This document shows, piece by piece, positions 47,018 to 58,282 of a DNA stretch of 64,000 bases (its first letter is position 1; each line of letters starts with the position of its first letter). The notes under the pieces were generated by a model, which was given only the letters and a program-made list of their open reading frames with translations, made no database searches and was not told the origin of the DNA. Origin of the DNA: Actinopolymorpha sp. NPDC004070. Its GTDB lineage: Bacteria; Actinomycetota; Actinomycetes; Propionibacteriales; Actinopolymorphaceae. Both the position numbers and the translations under genes were made by a program. Location of the stretch: assembly GCF_040610475.1 (NCBI RefSeq), contig NZ_JBEXMJ010000008.1, positions 271,176 through 335,175 of the forward strand, read 5' to 3'.

Positions 47018-47730
47018 CACTCACGACGACGGCCACCCGGCGTTGCCGGGACGACCTGGAGTCGCTCGCCCGGCAGGCGGGGCGTGACCTCGAGGAGGCC
47101 AGTGCCGCGGAGATCGTGCGGTGGGCCGCCGACACCTTCGGCGACCGGTTCGCGGTCACCTCGTCGATGCAGGACACCGCGCTGGCCCACCTGGTCTCCC
47201 AGCAGGTGCCCGGGGTCGACGTGGTGTTCCTGGACACCGGCTACCACTTCCCCGAGACGGTGGGCACGGCCGACGCCGCGTCGGTCACCATCCCGATCAA
47301 CCTGGTAACGGTGCGGCCGCGCCAGACCGTCGCCGAGCAGGACGCCACCCTCGGACCCGATCTGTACCGCCGCAACCCCGAGCTGTGCTGCCAGCTTCGC
47401 AAGGTCGCCCCGCTGGAGCGGGCGCTGACCAACTACGACGCCTGGGCCACCGGGATCCGCCGGGACGAGAGCCCCACCCGGGCGAACACCCCCGTGGTCA
47501 GCTGGGACGACCGGCGCGGCAAGGTCAAGATCGCGCCGCTGGCCCGCTGGACCCAGGAGGACGTGGACCGCTACGTCGCCGACAACGGCGTCCTCACCAA
47601 CCCGCTGCTGGACGACGGCTACCCGTCGGTCGGCTGCTGGCCCTGCACCCGCAGGGTCGCCGAGGGCGAGGACGCGCGTGCGGGCCGGTGGGCCGGCCGG
47701 GCGAAGACCGAGTGCGGCATCCACAGATGA
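47014..47730 (+). CDS. cysH: Phosphoadenosine/adenosine phosphosulfate reductase (APS reductase type)
   Basis: Reduces activated sulfate to sulfite in assimilation. It has 238 residues. The Cys125-Cys126 and Cys208-x2-Cys211 pairs (ELCCQLRK, VGCWPCTRR) bind the [4Fe-4S] cluster typical of APS-using bacterial enzymes. The catalytic Cys is in the C-terminal ECGIHR. Substrate-binding VTSSMQDTALAH and LDTGYHFPET are present. ATG overlaps the zinc-ribbon stop. The sulfate adenylyltransferase genes are not in the window. Confidence 0.95.
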   Translation: MTLTTTATRRCRDDLESLARQAGRDLEEASAAEIVRWAADTFGDRFAVTSSMQDTALAHLVSQQVPGVDVVFLDTGYHFPETVGTADAASVTIPINLVTVRPRQTVAEQDATLGPDLYRRNPELCCQLRKVAPLERALTNYDAWATGIRRDESPTRANTPVVSWDDRRGKVKIAPLARWTQEDVDRYVADNGVLTNPLLDDGYPSVGCWPCTRRVAEGEDARAGRWAGRAKTECGIHR

Positions 47731-49070
47731 GCCCGCGCTACCCCCTGCTGCTCGACCTCGCCGGCAAGCGTGCCGTGGTCGTCGGCGGCGGGCCGGTGGC
47801 CGCGCGGCGGGTGGGCGGGCTGCTGGAGGCGGGCGCGGTCGTGACCGTGGTCGCGCCGGCATTGTGCGAGGACGTGGCCGCCCTGGTCGAGCCCGGACGG
47901 GTGGACTGGGTGGCCAGAGAGTACACCCCGGGTGATCTGAGCGGTGGTGTGAGCGGTGATCCGGGCGGCGGCCCGTCCGGCGCCCGGATCGTCCAGGCCG
48001 CCACCGACGACCCGGCCACCAACACCGCCGTGGCCGCCGAGGCCGAGGCGGCGGGCATCTGGTGCGTACGCGCCGACGACGCGGAGCGGTCCGCGGCCTG
48101 GACGCCCGCCACCGTCCGGTTCGACGACGTGACCGTGGCGGTCTCCGCCGGCCGCGACCCGCGCCGGGCCCGCCGGCTGAAGGACCGCATCGCGACCTTC
48201 CTGCAGTCCGGGGAGCTGCCGCTTCGGCGCGTACGCCGGACTCCGGGTGCCGGCCACGTGGCGCTGGTCGGCGGCGGGCCCGGCGACCCGGGACTCATCA
48301 CCGTCCGGGGGCGGCGGCTGCTCGCCGACGCCGACGTCGTGGTGGTCGACCGGCTCGCCCCCCGCGCGCTGCTGGACGAGCTCGACGCAGAGGTCGAGGT
48401 GGTCGAGGCCGGCAAGGGACCCAAGGCGCACGCGCTCACCCAGCTGGAGATCAACGACCTGCTGGTGGCCAGGGCCCGGGCCGGCCAGCGGGTCGTCCGG
48501 CTCAAGGGCGGCGACCCGTTCGTGTTCGGCCGCGGAGCCGAGGAGGCCCTCGCCTGCGCGCGGGCCGGCATCGCCTGCGAGGTCGTGCCCGGGGTGACCA
48601 GCGCGGTGGCCGTACCCGAGTCGGCCGGCATCCCGGTCACCCACCGCGCGGTGGCCCGGCAGTTCACGGTGGTGTCCGCCCACTACGCCCGCGAGGGTGA
48701 GACGCCCGACTGGGCGGGGCTCGCCGCCACGGAGGGCACGCTGGTGTTCCTGATGGGCGTCGGCCAGCTGCCCGCCCTGACCGAGGGGCTCCTGCGCAAC
48801 GGCCGGCCCGCCACCACCCCGGTCGCCGTGGTCGAACGCGGCACCCTCCCCGGCCAGCGCACCACCACCGGCACCCTGGCCACCATCGCCGGGGCCGCCG
48901 CCGCCCGAGATGTCCGCTCCCCCGCCGTGATCGTGGTCGGTGACGTGGTCGACGTCGCCGCCGACCTTGCCGCCCTCGCCGCCGGCGCCGAACCCACGGC
49001 CCCGGCCGAGCCGGTGGCGTCCGAACCCACCGACTTCGACCCGGATGCCGAGGGGAATGCCGACGGCTGA
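47727..49070 (+). CDS. cysG: Siroheme synthase CysG-like fusion
   Basis: Makes the siroheme needed by SirA. It has 447 residues. The N-terminal ~170 residues are the precorrin-2 dehydrogenase/ferrochelatase domain (LDLAGKRAVVVGGGPVAARRVGGLLEAGA). The C-terminal part is the uroporphyrinogen-III C-methyltransferase (VALVGGGPGDPGLITVRGRRLLADADVVVVDRL, VVRLKGGDPFVFGRGAEE, PGVTSAVAVPESAGIPVTHR). A Gly/Ser-rich insert occurs in the first domain (GDLSGGVSGDPGGGPSG). ATG overlaps the cysH stop. Confidence 0.95.
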   Translation: MSPRYPLLLDLAGKRAVVVGGGPVAARRVGGLLEAGAVVTVVAPALCEDVAALVEPGRVDWVAREYTPGDLSGGVSGDPGGGPSGARIVQAATDDPATNTAVAAEAEAAGIWCVRADDAERSAAWTPATVRFDDVTVAVSAGRDPRRARRLKDRIATFLQSGELPLRRVRRTPGAGHVALVGGGPGDPGLITVRGRRLLADADVVVVDRLAPRALLDELDAEVEVVEAGKGPKAHALTQLEINDLLVARARAGQRVVRLKGGDPFVFGRGAEEALACARAGIACEVVPGVTSAVAVPESAGIPVTHRAVARQFTVVSAHYAREGETPDWAGLAATEGTLVFLMGVGQLPALTEGLLRNGRPATTPVAVVERGTLPGQRTTTGTLATIAGAAAARDVRSPAVIVVGDVVDVAADLAALAAGAEPTAPAEPVASEPTDFDPDAEGNADG

Positions 49071-49773
49071 AGGGCTGCTGCTCGTCGCGCACGGCAGCCG
49101 TGACCGGCGGGCCGCGCCGGTCGCCCACCAGGTCGCGGCCATGGTGGAGCGGCTGCGGCCCGGCGCCGCCGCCGGCGCGGCGTTCCTCGAGCTCGCCACC
49201 CCCACCCCGCAGGAGGCGGTCGAGGCCCTCGCCACGCGGGGCGTCACCGACCTGGCCGTCGTGCCGTTCCTGCTCAGCGACGCCTACCACGCCCAGCAGG
49301 ACCTGCCGGCGGTCGCCGAGCTCGCCGGGTCCCGCGGCTGGACGGTCCGGCTGAGCCGGGTGCTCGGCCCGGACCCACGCCTGGTGGAGGCAGTGGCCGC
49401 CCGGCTCGCCGAAGCCCGCGCTCCCGAGGCCCCGCCGCTCGACGCGGTCGTGCTCGCGGCCGCGGGGTCGAGCAACCGGCAGGCGAACGACACGGTGGCC
49501 GAGACCGCCGCCGACCTCGGCCGCCTGCTCGGCGTACCGGCCCGGTGCGCGTTCGCCTCCGCCGCCGCGCCTACCGTCGAGGAGGCGGTCGGTGACCTGC
49601 GGGCGAGCGGCGCCCGGCGGGTGGGCGTCGCGACGTACCTGCTGGCACCTGGGTTCTTCGCCGACCGGATCCGTGCGTCCGCGACCTCCGCGGGCGCGGT
49701 GGCCGTCGGCGAGCCCCTGGGCGCGTGCCCGCAGGTCGCGGCAATCGTCGCCGACCGCGCGGACCAGGCGTAG
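49057..49773 (+). CDS. Sirohydrochlorin chelatase (CbiX/SirB family)
   Basis: Inserts metal into sirohydrochlorin; in this operon ferrous iron for siroheme is most likely. It has 238 residues with two chelatase half-domains. The N-terminal GLLLVAHGSRDRRA holds the metal-binding His, PFLLSDAYHAQQDLP the second. The other half shows AVVLAAAGSSNRQAN. ATG 49057 overlaps the last 14 bases of cysG; GAGGGG is immediately before it, unusually close. With this gene present, the CysG ferrochelatase activity may be redundant. Confidence 0.9.
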   Translation: MPTAEGLLLVAHGSRDRRAAPVAHQVAAMVERLRPGAAAGAAFLELATPTPQEAVEALATRGVTDLAVVPFLLSDAYHAQQDLPAVAELAGSRGWTVRLSRVLGPDPRLVEAVAARLAEARAPEAPPLDAVVLAAAGSSNRQANDTVAETAADLGRLLGVPARCAFASAAAPTVEEAVGDLRASGARRVGVATYLLAPGFFADRIRASATSAGAVAVGEPLGACPQVAAIVADRADQA

Positions 49774-50201
49774 TCGGACACTGGTCGGACAGTCGCCCGT
49801 ATGGCGGAAAGGCCGTTACGGGGAATTGACGCGGCCGTCCGGGTTCGAGGCGGCTCGCAGGGTATGACGGGTCCAGTGCGCTCCGTCCGGCCGCGTCCGC
49901 GGTGACCTGCGGTGACCTGCGGACCCCGCCGACGGCCGGGGTCGCCCGGGCCACCGGGGCCCGCCGTCCCCCGTGCCGCCGTCGTTCACGGAGGCCGGTG
50001 CGGACCGCCAGGTCGCCGTACGGAGCACACATCGCTGACCTGGTTGGGAATCGTGCCCGCCGCGCCGCCGGTCACCGACCGTGATGGGCCGCGCGGCCTG
50101 GTCGGACCGGGAAACGCCCACCGCCGCCGGGCAGGAGGCGCCGACCCGATCGATTCCGCACCTGGCAGTATTCGCGCAAGAGGACAAGGAAAGGAACGCG
50201 A
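49774..50201. other. Gap between the siroheme operon and glgX
   Basis: This 428-base stretch has no supported gene. It contains a tandem ten-base duplication GGTGACCTGC (49901-49910 and 49911-49920) and GC-rich inverted segments. The last ~40 bases become A-richer (ATTCGCGCAAGAGGACAAGG), fitting a promoter or 5' leader for glgX. No clear terminator after the chelatase gene was found. Confidence 0.4.
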
Positions 50202-52301
<2,100 letters not shown>

Positions 52302-52353
52302 GCCCGCACCTCGGCCCGTACGCCGAGAACCCTCCCGTACGACGAGAGACATC

Positions 52354-52386
52354 GCGACCCGCCCCGTACCACCGGGGGCGGGTCGC
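52354..52386 (+). terminator. Hairpin terminator after glgX
   Basis: GCGACCCGCCCC pairs with GGGGGCGGGTCGC across an eight-base loop, 53 bases after the glgX stop. The 12-base stem is strong, but no T-run follows. Confidence 0.7.
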
Positions 52387-52434
52387 GGTCGCTTCGGCGC
52401 CCGGGAACATCCGGGGCCCCGGCATCGGTTAGTT

Positions 52435-52454
52435 TAGTTAGCGTCAAGCAACTA
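52435..52454. promoter_or_regulatory. Candidate MarR operator upstream of the MFS-marR operon
   Basis: TAGTT and AACTA form an inverted repeat around a ten-base centre (AGCGTCAAGC), in an A/T-rich island 31 bases before the MFS start. A further TTAGT lies just upstream. AT-rich palindromes of this size are typical MarR targets, and the operon encodes a MarR protein. Confidence 0.55.
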
Positions 52455-52484
52455 TTTCTCGCCGACTCGCGGAGGCCCGCAGCC

Positions 52485-54278
52485 GTGTCATTGCCGAGCA
52501 ACCCGCCGAGCAGCACCCGAGACGTCCGGGAACAAGACGAGACGTCCGTTCGCCGAACCGCCGGCAGGCGCGCACGGTACGAACACGACCACCCGCGGTA
52601 CCCATGGGTGGCGCTGTCCAACACCACGCTCGGCGTGCTGATGGCCACGATCAACTCCTCGATCGTGATCATCTCCCTGCCGGCGATCTTCCGCGGTATC
52701 CGCCTGGACCCGCTGGCGCCGGGCAACGTGAGCTACCTGCTGTGGATGATCATGGGCTTCCTGCTCGTCTCCGCGGTCCTGGTGGTCTCCCTCGGCCGGC
52801 TCGGCGACATGTTCGGCCGGGTCCGCATCTACAGCTACGGCTTCGTGGTCTTCTCCGTCGCCTCGGTCATGCTCGCCGTCGACCCGTTCGTGCACAGCGC
52901 CGGAGCGCTCTGGCTGATCGGGTGGCGCGTGGTCCAGGGCGTCGGCGGGGCGATGCTGTTCGCCAACTCCACCGCGATCCTCACCGACGCGTTCCCGGCC
53001 AACCGGCGCGGAATGGCGCTCGGCATCAACCAGGTGGCGGCGATCGCCGGGTCGTTCCTCGGGCTGATCATCGGCGGTCTGCTGGCCGAGTGGCACTGGC
53101 GGGCGGTGTTCTGGGTCAGCGTCCCGATCGGCATCCTCGGCACCATCTGGTCCTACCGCTCCCTGCACGAACTCGGTGAACGCCGGCGCGGCTCGATCGA
53201 CGTCGCCGGCAACCTCACCTTCGCCCTCGGCCTCACCGCCCTGCTGGCCGCCATCACCTACGGCATCCAGCCCTACGGCGGGCACACCATGGGCTGGACG
53301 AGCCCGCTGGTGCTGACCGGCCTGATCGGCGGCCTCGCCCTGCTGGCCGCGTTCTGCGTGATCGAGTCCCGGGTGGCCGAGCCGATGTTCCACCTCGGGC
53401 TGTTCCGCAACCGCGCGTTCAGCGCCGGCAACCTCGCCGGTCTGCTCGCCTCGATCGGTCGCGGCGGGATGCAGTTCATGCTGATCATCTGGCTGCAGGG
53501 AATCTGGCTTCCGCTGCACGGTTTCGACTACGCCGCGACGCCGCTGTGGGCGGGGATCTACCTCGTGCCCCTCACCATCGGGTTCCTGCTCGCCGGGCCG
53601 GTGTCCGGCTACCTCTCCGACCGCTACGGCGCGCGGGCCTTCGCCACCGGCGGGCTGCTGGTGGTGGCCGCGACGTTCGTGGGCCTGCTGCTGTTGCCGG
53701 TGGAGTTTCCGTACTGGGCGTTCGCCGGGCTGATCGCGGTGAACGGCATCGGCTCAGGACTCTTCTCCTCCCCCAACACCTCCGCGATCATGAACAGCGT
53801 TCCGGCCGGCCAGCGCGGCGCGGCGGCCGGAATGCGCGGGACGTTCTTCAACTCCGGGACGTCGCTGTCCATCGGCATCTTCTTCTCGCTGATGATCGCC
53901 GGCCTGGCGAACTCGCTACCTGCCACGCTCACCCGCGGACTGGAGGAGCAGGGCGTCTCCTCCTCGGTCGCGGAGTCGGTGGGGCACCTGCCGCCGGTGG
54001 GCAGCCTGTTCGCGGCGTTCCTCGGCTACAACCCGATGGCCAAGCTGCTCGGGCCCACCGGCGCGCTGGACCACCTGCCGGCCTCGAACGTCGCGACGCT
54101 CACCGGCAAGGAGTTCTTTCCCCGGCTGATCGCCACGCCGTTTCACCACGGGCTGGTGATCGTGTTCGCCGCGGCTGCCATCATGACTGTCATCGGCGCC
54201 TTCGCCTCGCTGCTGCGGGGTGAGCGCTACGTCCACGGCGAACGCCAGACGATCGAGGAAGAGGGTGCCGCCGCATGA
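52485..54278 (+). CDS. MFS transporter, DHA2-type drug exporter
   Basis: A 597-residue, ~14-TM major facilitator. The motif A region is SLGRLGDMFGRVRIYSYG and the antiporter-type motif C region is NQVAAIAGSFLGLIIGGLLAEWHWRAVFWVSVPIG. An N-terminal ~40-residue charged segment precedes TM1. A large loop near residues 485-540 (LPATLTRGLEEQGVSSSVAESVGHLP...) separates the last helices. Substrate is unknown; drug or organic-ion efflux is the family norm. GTG 52485 has GGAGG about ten bases upstream. It is coupled to marR by ATGA. Confidence 0.92.
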   Translation: MSLPSNPPSSTRDVREQDETSVRRTAGRRARYEHDHPRYPWVALSNTTLGVLMATINSSIVIISLPAIFRGIRLDPLAPGNVSYLLWMIMGFLLVSAVLVVSLGRLGDMFGRVRIYSYGFVVFSVASVMLAVDPFVHSAGALWLIGWRVVQGVGGAMLFANSTAILTDAFPANRRGMALGINQVAAIAGSFLGLIIGGLLAEWHWRAVFWVSVPIGILGTIWSYRSLHELGERRRGSIDVAGNLTFALGLTALLAAITYGIQPYGGHTMGWTSPLVLTGLIGGLALLAAFCVIESRVAEPMFHLGLFRNRAFSAGNLAGLLASIGRGGMQFMLIIWLQGIWLPLHGFDYAATPLWAGIYLVPLTIGFLLAGPVSGYLSDRYGARAFATGGLLVVAATFVGLLLLPVEFPYWAFAGLIAVNGIGSGLFSSPNTSAIMNSVPAGQRGAAAGMRGTFFNSGTSLSIGIFFSLMIAGLANSLPATLTRGLEEQGVSSSVAESVGHLPPVGSLFAAFLGYNPMAKLLGPTGALDHLPASNVATLTGKEFFPRLIATPFHHGLVIVFAAAAIMTVIGAFASLLRGERYVHGERQTIEEEGAAA

Positions 54279-54736
54279 CACACCACGCGACGACACGACC
54301 CGAGACCATGGACCGGGAGGAAGCCACCCGGCTCTACCTCGCCATCGCCCGGCTGTCGCGCTGGATGCGCCGGCAGGGCGCGTCCCAGCGCGGTGATCTC
54401 GGGCACGGCGGAATGTCCGCTCTGGCGACGTTGACCAACGCGGGTCCGATGCGGCTCGGCGACCTGGCCAACCGCGAGCAGGTCGCACCACCCACCCTGT
54501 CGCGGGTGGTGGCCTCGCTGGAGAGCGCGGGGTACGCCGTCCGCACCCCCGATCCCGCCGACCGCCGGGCGAGCATCGTGTCCGCCACCGAGGAGGGCCA
54601 GCAGATCGCCCGCGGCCTGCGCTCGCTGCGTACCGAAGCACTGCGCAACCGCGTCGAGCGGCTGACGCCCGAGCAGCACGAGGCGCTTGTCGCCGCGCTG
54701 CCGGCGCTGGAGGCACTGGTGGGCGACGACGCCTGA
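54275..54736 (+). CDS. MarR-family transcriptional regulator
   Basis: A 153-residue winged-helix protein. The recognition region is MRLGDLANREQVAPPTLSRVVASLESAGYAVRTPDPADRRASIVSATEEG, with the DRR wing motif. Its ATG overlaps the stop of the MFS gene. It most likely represses the shared promoter through the palindrome at 52435-52454 and is released by a substrate of the exporter. Confidence 0.93.
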   Translation: MTHHATTRPETMDREEATRLYLAIARLSRWMRRQGASQRGDLGHGGMSALATLTNAGPMRLGDLANREQVAPPTLSRVVASLESAGYAVRTPDPADRRASIVSATEEGQQIARGLRSLRTEALRNRVERLTPEQHEALVAALPALEALVGDDA

Positions 54737-54775
54737 GCCGGGCCGCTGGGCCGGGGGCCCGCGGGGGCCGCGAGC

Positions 54776-55630
54776 TCAGGTGCGGTTCAGCCGGGCGAGT
54801 TCGCCGTCGACGTCGAAGTTCGCGGCCGGCCACTGCGGATCGAGCTCGGACAGCCGCTCCACCAGCAGCTTGGTGATGGCGAGGTTGCGGTACCACTTGC
54901 GGTCGGCGGGCACGACGTACCACGGGGCGGCGTCGGTGTTGGTGCGTTCCAGCGCGGCGGCGTAGGCGACCTGGTAGTCCTCCCAGCAGGCGCGCTCGTC
55001 GACGTCGCCGGGGTTGTACTTCCAGTACTTCGTCGGGTCCTCCAGCCGGGCGGTCAGCCGCTTCTTCTGTTCCTTCTTCGACAGGTGCAGGAAGCACTTG
55101 ACGACGGTGACGCCGTTGCCGGTCAGCTCGCGTTCGAACTCGTTGATGACGTCGTAGCGGGTCATCCAGGTTTCCGGCGGGACGAGCTTGTGGACCCGGG
55201 CGACGAGCACGTCCTCGTAGTGCGAGCGGTCGAAGATCCCGAGGTAGCCGGGCTCGGGCAGCGCCTGGCGGATCCGCCACAGGAAGTCGTGCCGGAGCTC
55301 CTGCCGGGTGGGTGCCTTGAACGACGTGATCCGCACACCCTGCGGGTCCACCAGGCCGACCGAGTGGCGCAGCGTCCCGCCCTTGCCGGAGGTGTCCATT
55401 CCCTGCAGGACGAGCAGCAGGCTGCGGGTGCCACCGGTGTGGCCCTCGGCGAACAGCCGCTCCTGCAGTTCCGACACCGTGGGGGCCAGTTCGGCGAGCG
55501 CTCGTTTGCCGGCGCGCTTGCCGCCGTCGAATCCCGGGGTGGTGTCGGTGGGGAGCTTCGCCAGATCCACCGGCCCCGGCGGCAACGCGAGTACGTCAGC
55601 CAGCCGCTTGTTCACGTCGTCCCCGCTCAT
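54776..55630 (-). CDS. Polyphosphate kinase 2 family protein
   Basis: Transfers phosphate between polyphosphate and nucleotides. It has 284 residues, a single PPK2 domain. Walker A GMDTSGKGGT lies at 77-86, the lid and Walker B region is FDRSHYEDVLVARVHKL, and KKEQKKRLTARLEDPTKYWKY and PWYVVPADRKWYRNLAI are typical. Whether it phosphorylates NDP or NMP cannot be told. ATG 55630 has CGGAG upstream. It converges on marR. Confidence 0.93.
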   Translation of the reverse strand: MSGDDVNKRLADVLALPPGPVDLAKLPTDTTPGFDGGKRAGKRALAELAPTVSELQERLFAEGHTGGTRSLLLVLQGMDTSGKGGTLRHSVGLVDPQGVRITSFKAPTRQELRHDFLWRIRQALPEPGYLGIFDRSHYEDVLVARVHKLVPPETWMTRYDVINEFERELTGNGVTVVKCFLHLSKKEQKKRLTARLEDPTKYWKYNPGDVDERACWEDYQVAYAAALERTNTDAAPWYVVPADRKWYRNLAITKLLVERLSELDPQWPAANFDVDGELARLNRT

Positions 55631-55757
55631 CCGGGCTCCGTTCGGTCCGTACGACATCCGCTGCCCGGCAAGTCTGCCCGCATCCGTGCCGGTGTGCGAG
55701 GGACGCGGACCGGCCCTGGCGTCCGCAGCGGTACGCGGGTCTGGTGGGATCGACCGG

Positions 55758-56522
55758 GTGCGCATCCTCACCACCGGCCCGGCCGAGCCCACATCGGCGA
55801 CCGCGGAGCTGACCGACGCCGAACTCGCCGAGATCTACCGCTACCCGGCGGACAGGACCTGGCTGCGGGTCAACTTCGTCTCCTCGGTGGACGGCGCCGC
55901 GCAGGGACCCGACGGGCGGTCCGGGACTATTTCGGGCCGGCCCGACCGGCACGTCCTCGCCCTGCTGCGGGCGCTGTGCGACGTGGTCCTGGTCGGCGCC
56001 GGGACCGCGCGCGCCGAACGCTACGGACCGGCGACCATCCGGCCCGCGTTCACCGCGCTGCGGGAGAAGCTCGGCCTGGCGCCCACCCCGCCGATCGCCG
56101 TGGTGAGCCACTCCCTGGACCTGCCGGACAAGCTGCTGGCCGACCCGCGCACCGTCGTGATCACCTCCCGGGCCTGCTCCCCCGAGCGCCGGGCCGCCCT
56201 CGAGGGCCGGGTCGACGTCGCGATCGCCGGCGAGTTCGAGGTCGACGTGACCGAGGCCGTCGCCGCGCTGACCGAGCGGGGGTACCGGCGGATCCTCTCC
56301 GAGGGTGGCCCGAGCCTGTTCGCGGAACTGCTCGCCCGGTCGCTGGTCGACGAGGTGTGTCTCACCCAGTCGCCGGAACTGCTGGCCGGGCCGGCGATGC
56401 GGATCACCCACGGCCCGCTGCTGGCCGAACCCACCCGGCTCACGCTGGCCGCGCTGCTGGAGGAGGACGGCTTCGTGTTCCAGCGCTGGCTCACCGGTTC
56501 GCACCGTGAAACGCCGGGGTGA
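55758..56522 (+). CDS. RibD C-terminal-type reductase (pyrimidine reductase family)
   Basis: A 254-residue stand-alone RibD_C/DHFR-like reductase. Motifs include LRVNFVSSVDGAAQGPDGRSG, DVVLVGAGTARAERYGP, VTEAVAALTERGYRRILSEGGPSLFAELL and DEVCLTQSPELLAG. The family uses NADPH; members reduce a riboflavin intermediate or other pyrimidinone-like substrates. No deaminase domain or other rib gene is here, so the true substrate is uncertain. GTG 55758 precedes the conserved region; the stop lies just before the ligase gene. Confidence 0.85.
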   Translation: MRILTTGPAEPTSATAELTDAELAEIYRYPADRTWLRVNFVSSVDGAAQGPDGRSGTISGRPDRHVLALLRALCDVVLVGAGTARAERYGPATIRPAFTALREKLGLAPTPPIAVVSHSLDLPDKLLADPRTVVITSRACSPERRAALEGRVDVAIAGEFEVDVTEAVAALTERGYRRILSEGGPSLFAELLARSLVDEVCLTQSPELLAGPAMRITHGPLLAEPTRLTLAALLEEDGFVFQRWLTGSHRETPG

Positions 56523-56560
56523 CCTCGCCGGGCGGCAGCGGGTTCGGCCAGACTGGGCGG

Positions 56561-57631
56561 ATGCAGCTGCCCGTGATGCCACCGGTCTCACCGATGCTCG
56601 CCAAGCCGGTCAAGCACATCCCCCACGGCGACCACAGCTACGAGCCCAAGTGGGACGGCTTCCGGTCGATCATCTTCCGCGACGGCGACGAGGTGGAGAT
56701 CGGCAGCCGCAACGAGCGGCCGATGACGCGCTACTTCCCCGAGGTGGTGGCCGCGGTCCAGGCGAAACTGCCGGACCGGTGCGTGATCGACGGCGAGCTC
56801 GTGGTGCCCGACCGTGCCCGCGGGCGGCTCGACTTCGACACCCTGCAGCAGCGGATCCACCCCGCCGCCAGCCGGGTGCGGCTGCTGTCGGAGCAGACGC
56901 CCGCCCACTTCGTGGCGTTCGACCTGCTCGCCCTGGACGACCACGACCTCACCGGCGAGCCGTTCTCGGTCCGCCGCGCCGCCCTGGAGGAGGCGCTGGC
57001 CGGCGTCACCTCGCCGATCCACCTGACGCCCGCGACCACCGACCGCGGCCTGGCCGAGCGCTGGTTCCACCAGTTCGAGGGCGCCGGGCTGGACGGCGTG
57101 ATCGCAAAGCCGTTGACCGGGCCGTACGAGCCGGACAAGCGGGTCATGTTCAAGATCAAGCACGAACGCACCGCCGACTGCGTGGTCGCGGGCTACCGCG
57201 TGCACAAGAGCGGCCCGGACGCGATCGGCTCGCTGCTGCTCGGTCTCTACAACGACGCGGGTGACCTGGCCAGCGTGGGCGTGATCGGCGCCTTCCCGTT
57301 GGCCCGGCGGCGGGAGCTGTTCACCGAGCTGCAGCCGCTGGTCACGACGTTCGACGACCACCCGTGGGCGTGGGCCAAGCAGGAAGGCGGCAGCCGTACG
57401 CCCCGCAACGCCGAGCAGAGCCGGTGGAGCGCCGGCAAGGACCTGTCGTTCGTGCCGCTGCGGCCCGAACGCGTCGTCGAGGTGCGCTACGACCACATGG
57501 AGGGCGTGCGCTTCCGGCACACCGCGCAGTTCGTCCGATGGCGCGAGGACCGCGAGCCGCAGTCGTGCCGTTACGACCAACTCGAGGAACCGGTCCGCTT
57601 CGATCTTGCCGAGATCCTGGGCCTGGAGTGA
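56561..57631 (+). CDS. ligC: ATP-dependent DNA ligase LigC
   Basis: Joins DNA nicks with ATP; LigC is a backup NHEJ and repair ligase in mycobacteria. It has 356 residues. The N-terminus MQLPVMPPVSPMLAK is nearly family-identical, the adenylated lysine is K30 in YEPKWDGFRS, and the later ligase motifs are CVIDGELVV, LDGVIAKPLTGPYEPDKR and VMFKIKHERTADCVVAGY. The OB-fold C-terminus contains VEVRYDHMEGVRFRHTAQFVRWR. ATG 56561 was chosen from the family N-terminus over a GTG 42 bases upstream. Confidence 0.95.
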   Translation: MQLPVMPPVSPMLAKPVKHIPHGDHSYEPKWDGFRSIIFRDGDEVEIGSRNERPMTRYFPEVVAAVQAKLPDRCVIDGELVVPDRARGRLDFDTLQQRIHPAASRVRLLSEQTPAHFVAFDLLALDDHDLTGEPFSVRRAALEEALAGVTSPIHLTPATTDRGLAERWFHQFEGAGLDGVIAKPLTGPYEPDKRVMFKIKHERTADCVVAGYRVHKSGPDAIGSLLLGLYNDAGDLASVGVIGAFPLARRRELFTELQPLVTTFDDHPWAWAKQEGGSRTPRNAEQSRWSAGKDLSFVPLRPERVVEVRYDHMEGVRFRHTAQFVRWREDREPQSCRYDQLEEPVRFDLAEILGLE

Positions 57632-57691
57632 CATTCTTTGCACCTCGCCACCCGCGCGGGACGATGAACCTCAGGGACATGGAGGTCCGCG

Positions 57692-58231
57692 ATGTATGAG
57701 GTCGTACTCCTGATCGAGAAGCCGCTGTCGCAGGTCGACGCGGGCCAGATCGCCGGACTCTACGGAGCCGGCACCCATCCAGGGCGCACCCACGTGCACG
57801 TGCTGCTGCCGGTGGAGGACGCCTCGGCGCGGGTGGAGTCGGCGCTCGGGTCCATCGCCGCCAGCGAGGTGCTGGCCACCTCGGCCCTGAACTTCCCCGA
57901 CGTCGACCTGGCCAAGATCCAGGCCGAGATCGTCGAACGCAGCCAGGCCGCGCTCGAGGAGAGCCTGACCGCTCTTGCCGACCGCGGCTGCGCCGTCGAC
58001 GGCGAGGTCACCTCCGCCGAGCCGGTCGAGGCGCTGTCGAACGCGGTCCGGGAGCGCCAGGCCTCCGAGGTGGTCATCCTCACCCGCCCGCACGTGGTCG
58101 CGGAGTTCTTCCACGTCGACTGGACGTCCAAGGCGCGCCGCCGCCTCGGCGTGCCGTGCCTGCACCTCATCGAGCACAGGGACCCGGCGAAGCCCGGCGA
58201 TCCGTCGGTGCGCGACGAGCGGTCGGTCTGA
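57692..58231 (+). CDS. Universal-stress-protein-like cytosolic protein
   Basis: A 179-residue alpha/beta protein. THVHVLLPVEDASARVESALGS and RQASEVVILTRPHVVAEFFHVDWTSKARRRLGVPCLHLIEH resemble the USP fold ending, but the usual G-x2-G-x9-GS nucleotide motif is not evident. GGAGG lies seven bases before the ATG. It sits between ligC and the sigma factor gene. Function unknown; the USP link is structural inference only. Confidence 0.6.
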   Translation: MYEVVLLIEKPLSQVDAGQIAGLYGAGTHPGRTHVHVLLPVEDASARVESALGSIAASEVLATSALNFPDVDLAKIQAEIVERSQAALEESLTALADRGCAVDGEVTSAEPVEALSNAVRERQASEVVILTRPHVVAEFFHVDWTSKARRRLGVPCLHLIEHRDPAKPGDPSVRDERSV

Positions 58232-58282
58232 CGACGTTCCTTCGCGTCGCCTGACGTCGCCCGCGTCGCTCCCCTCGGCCAC

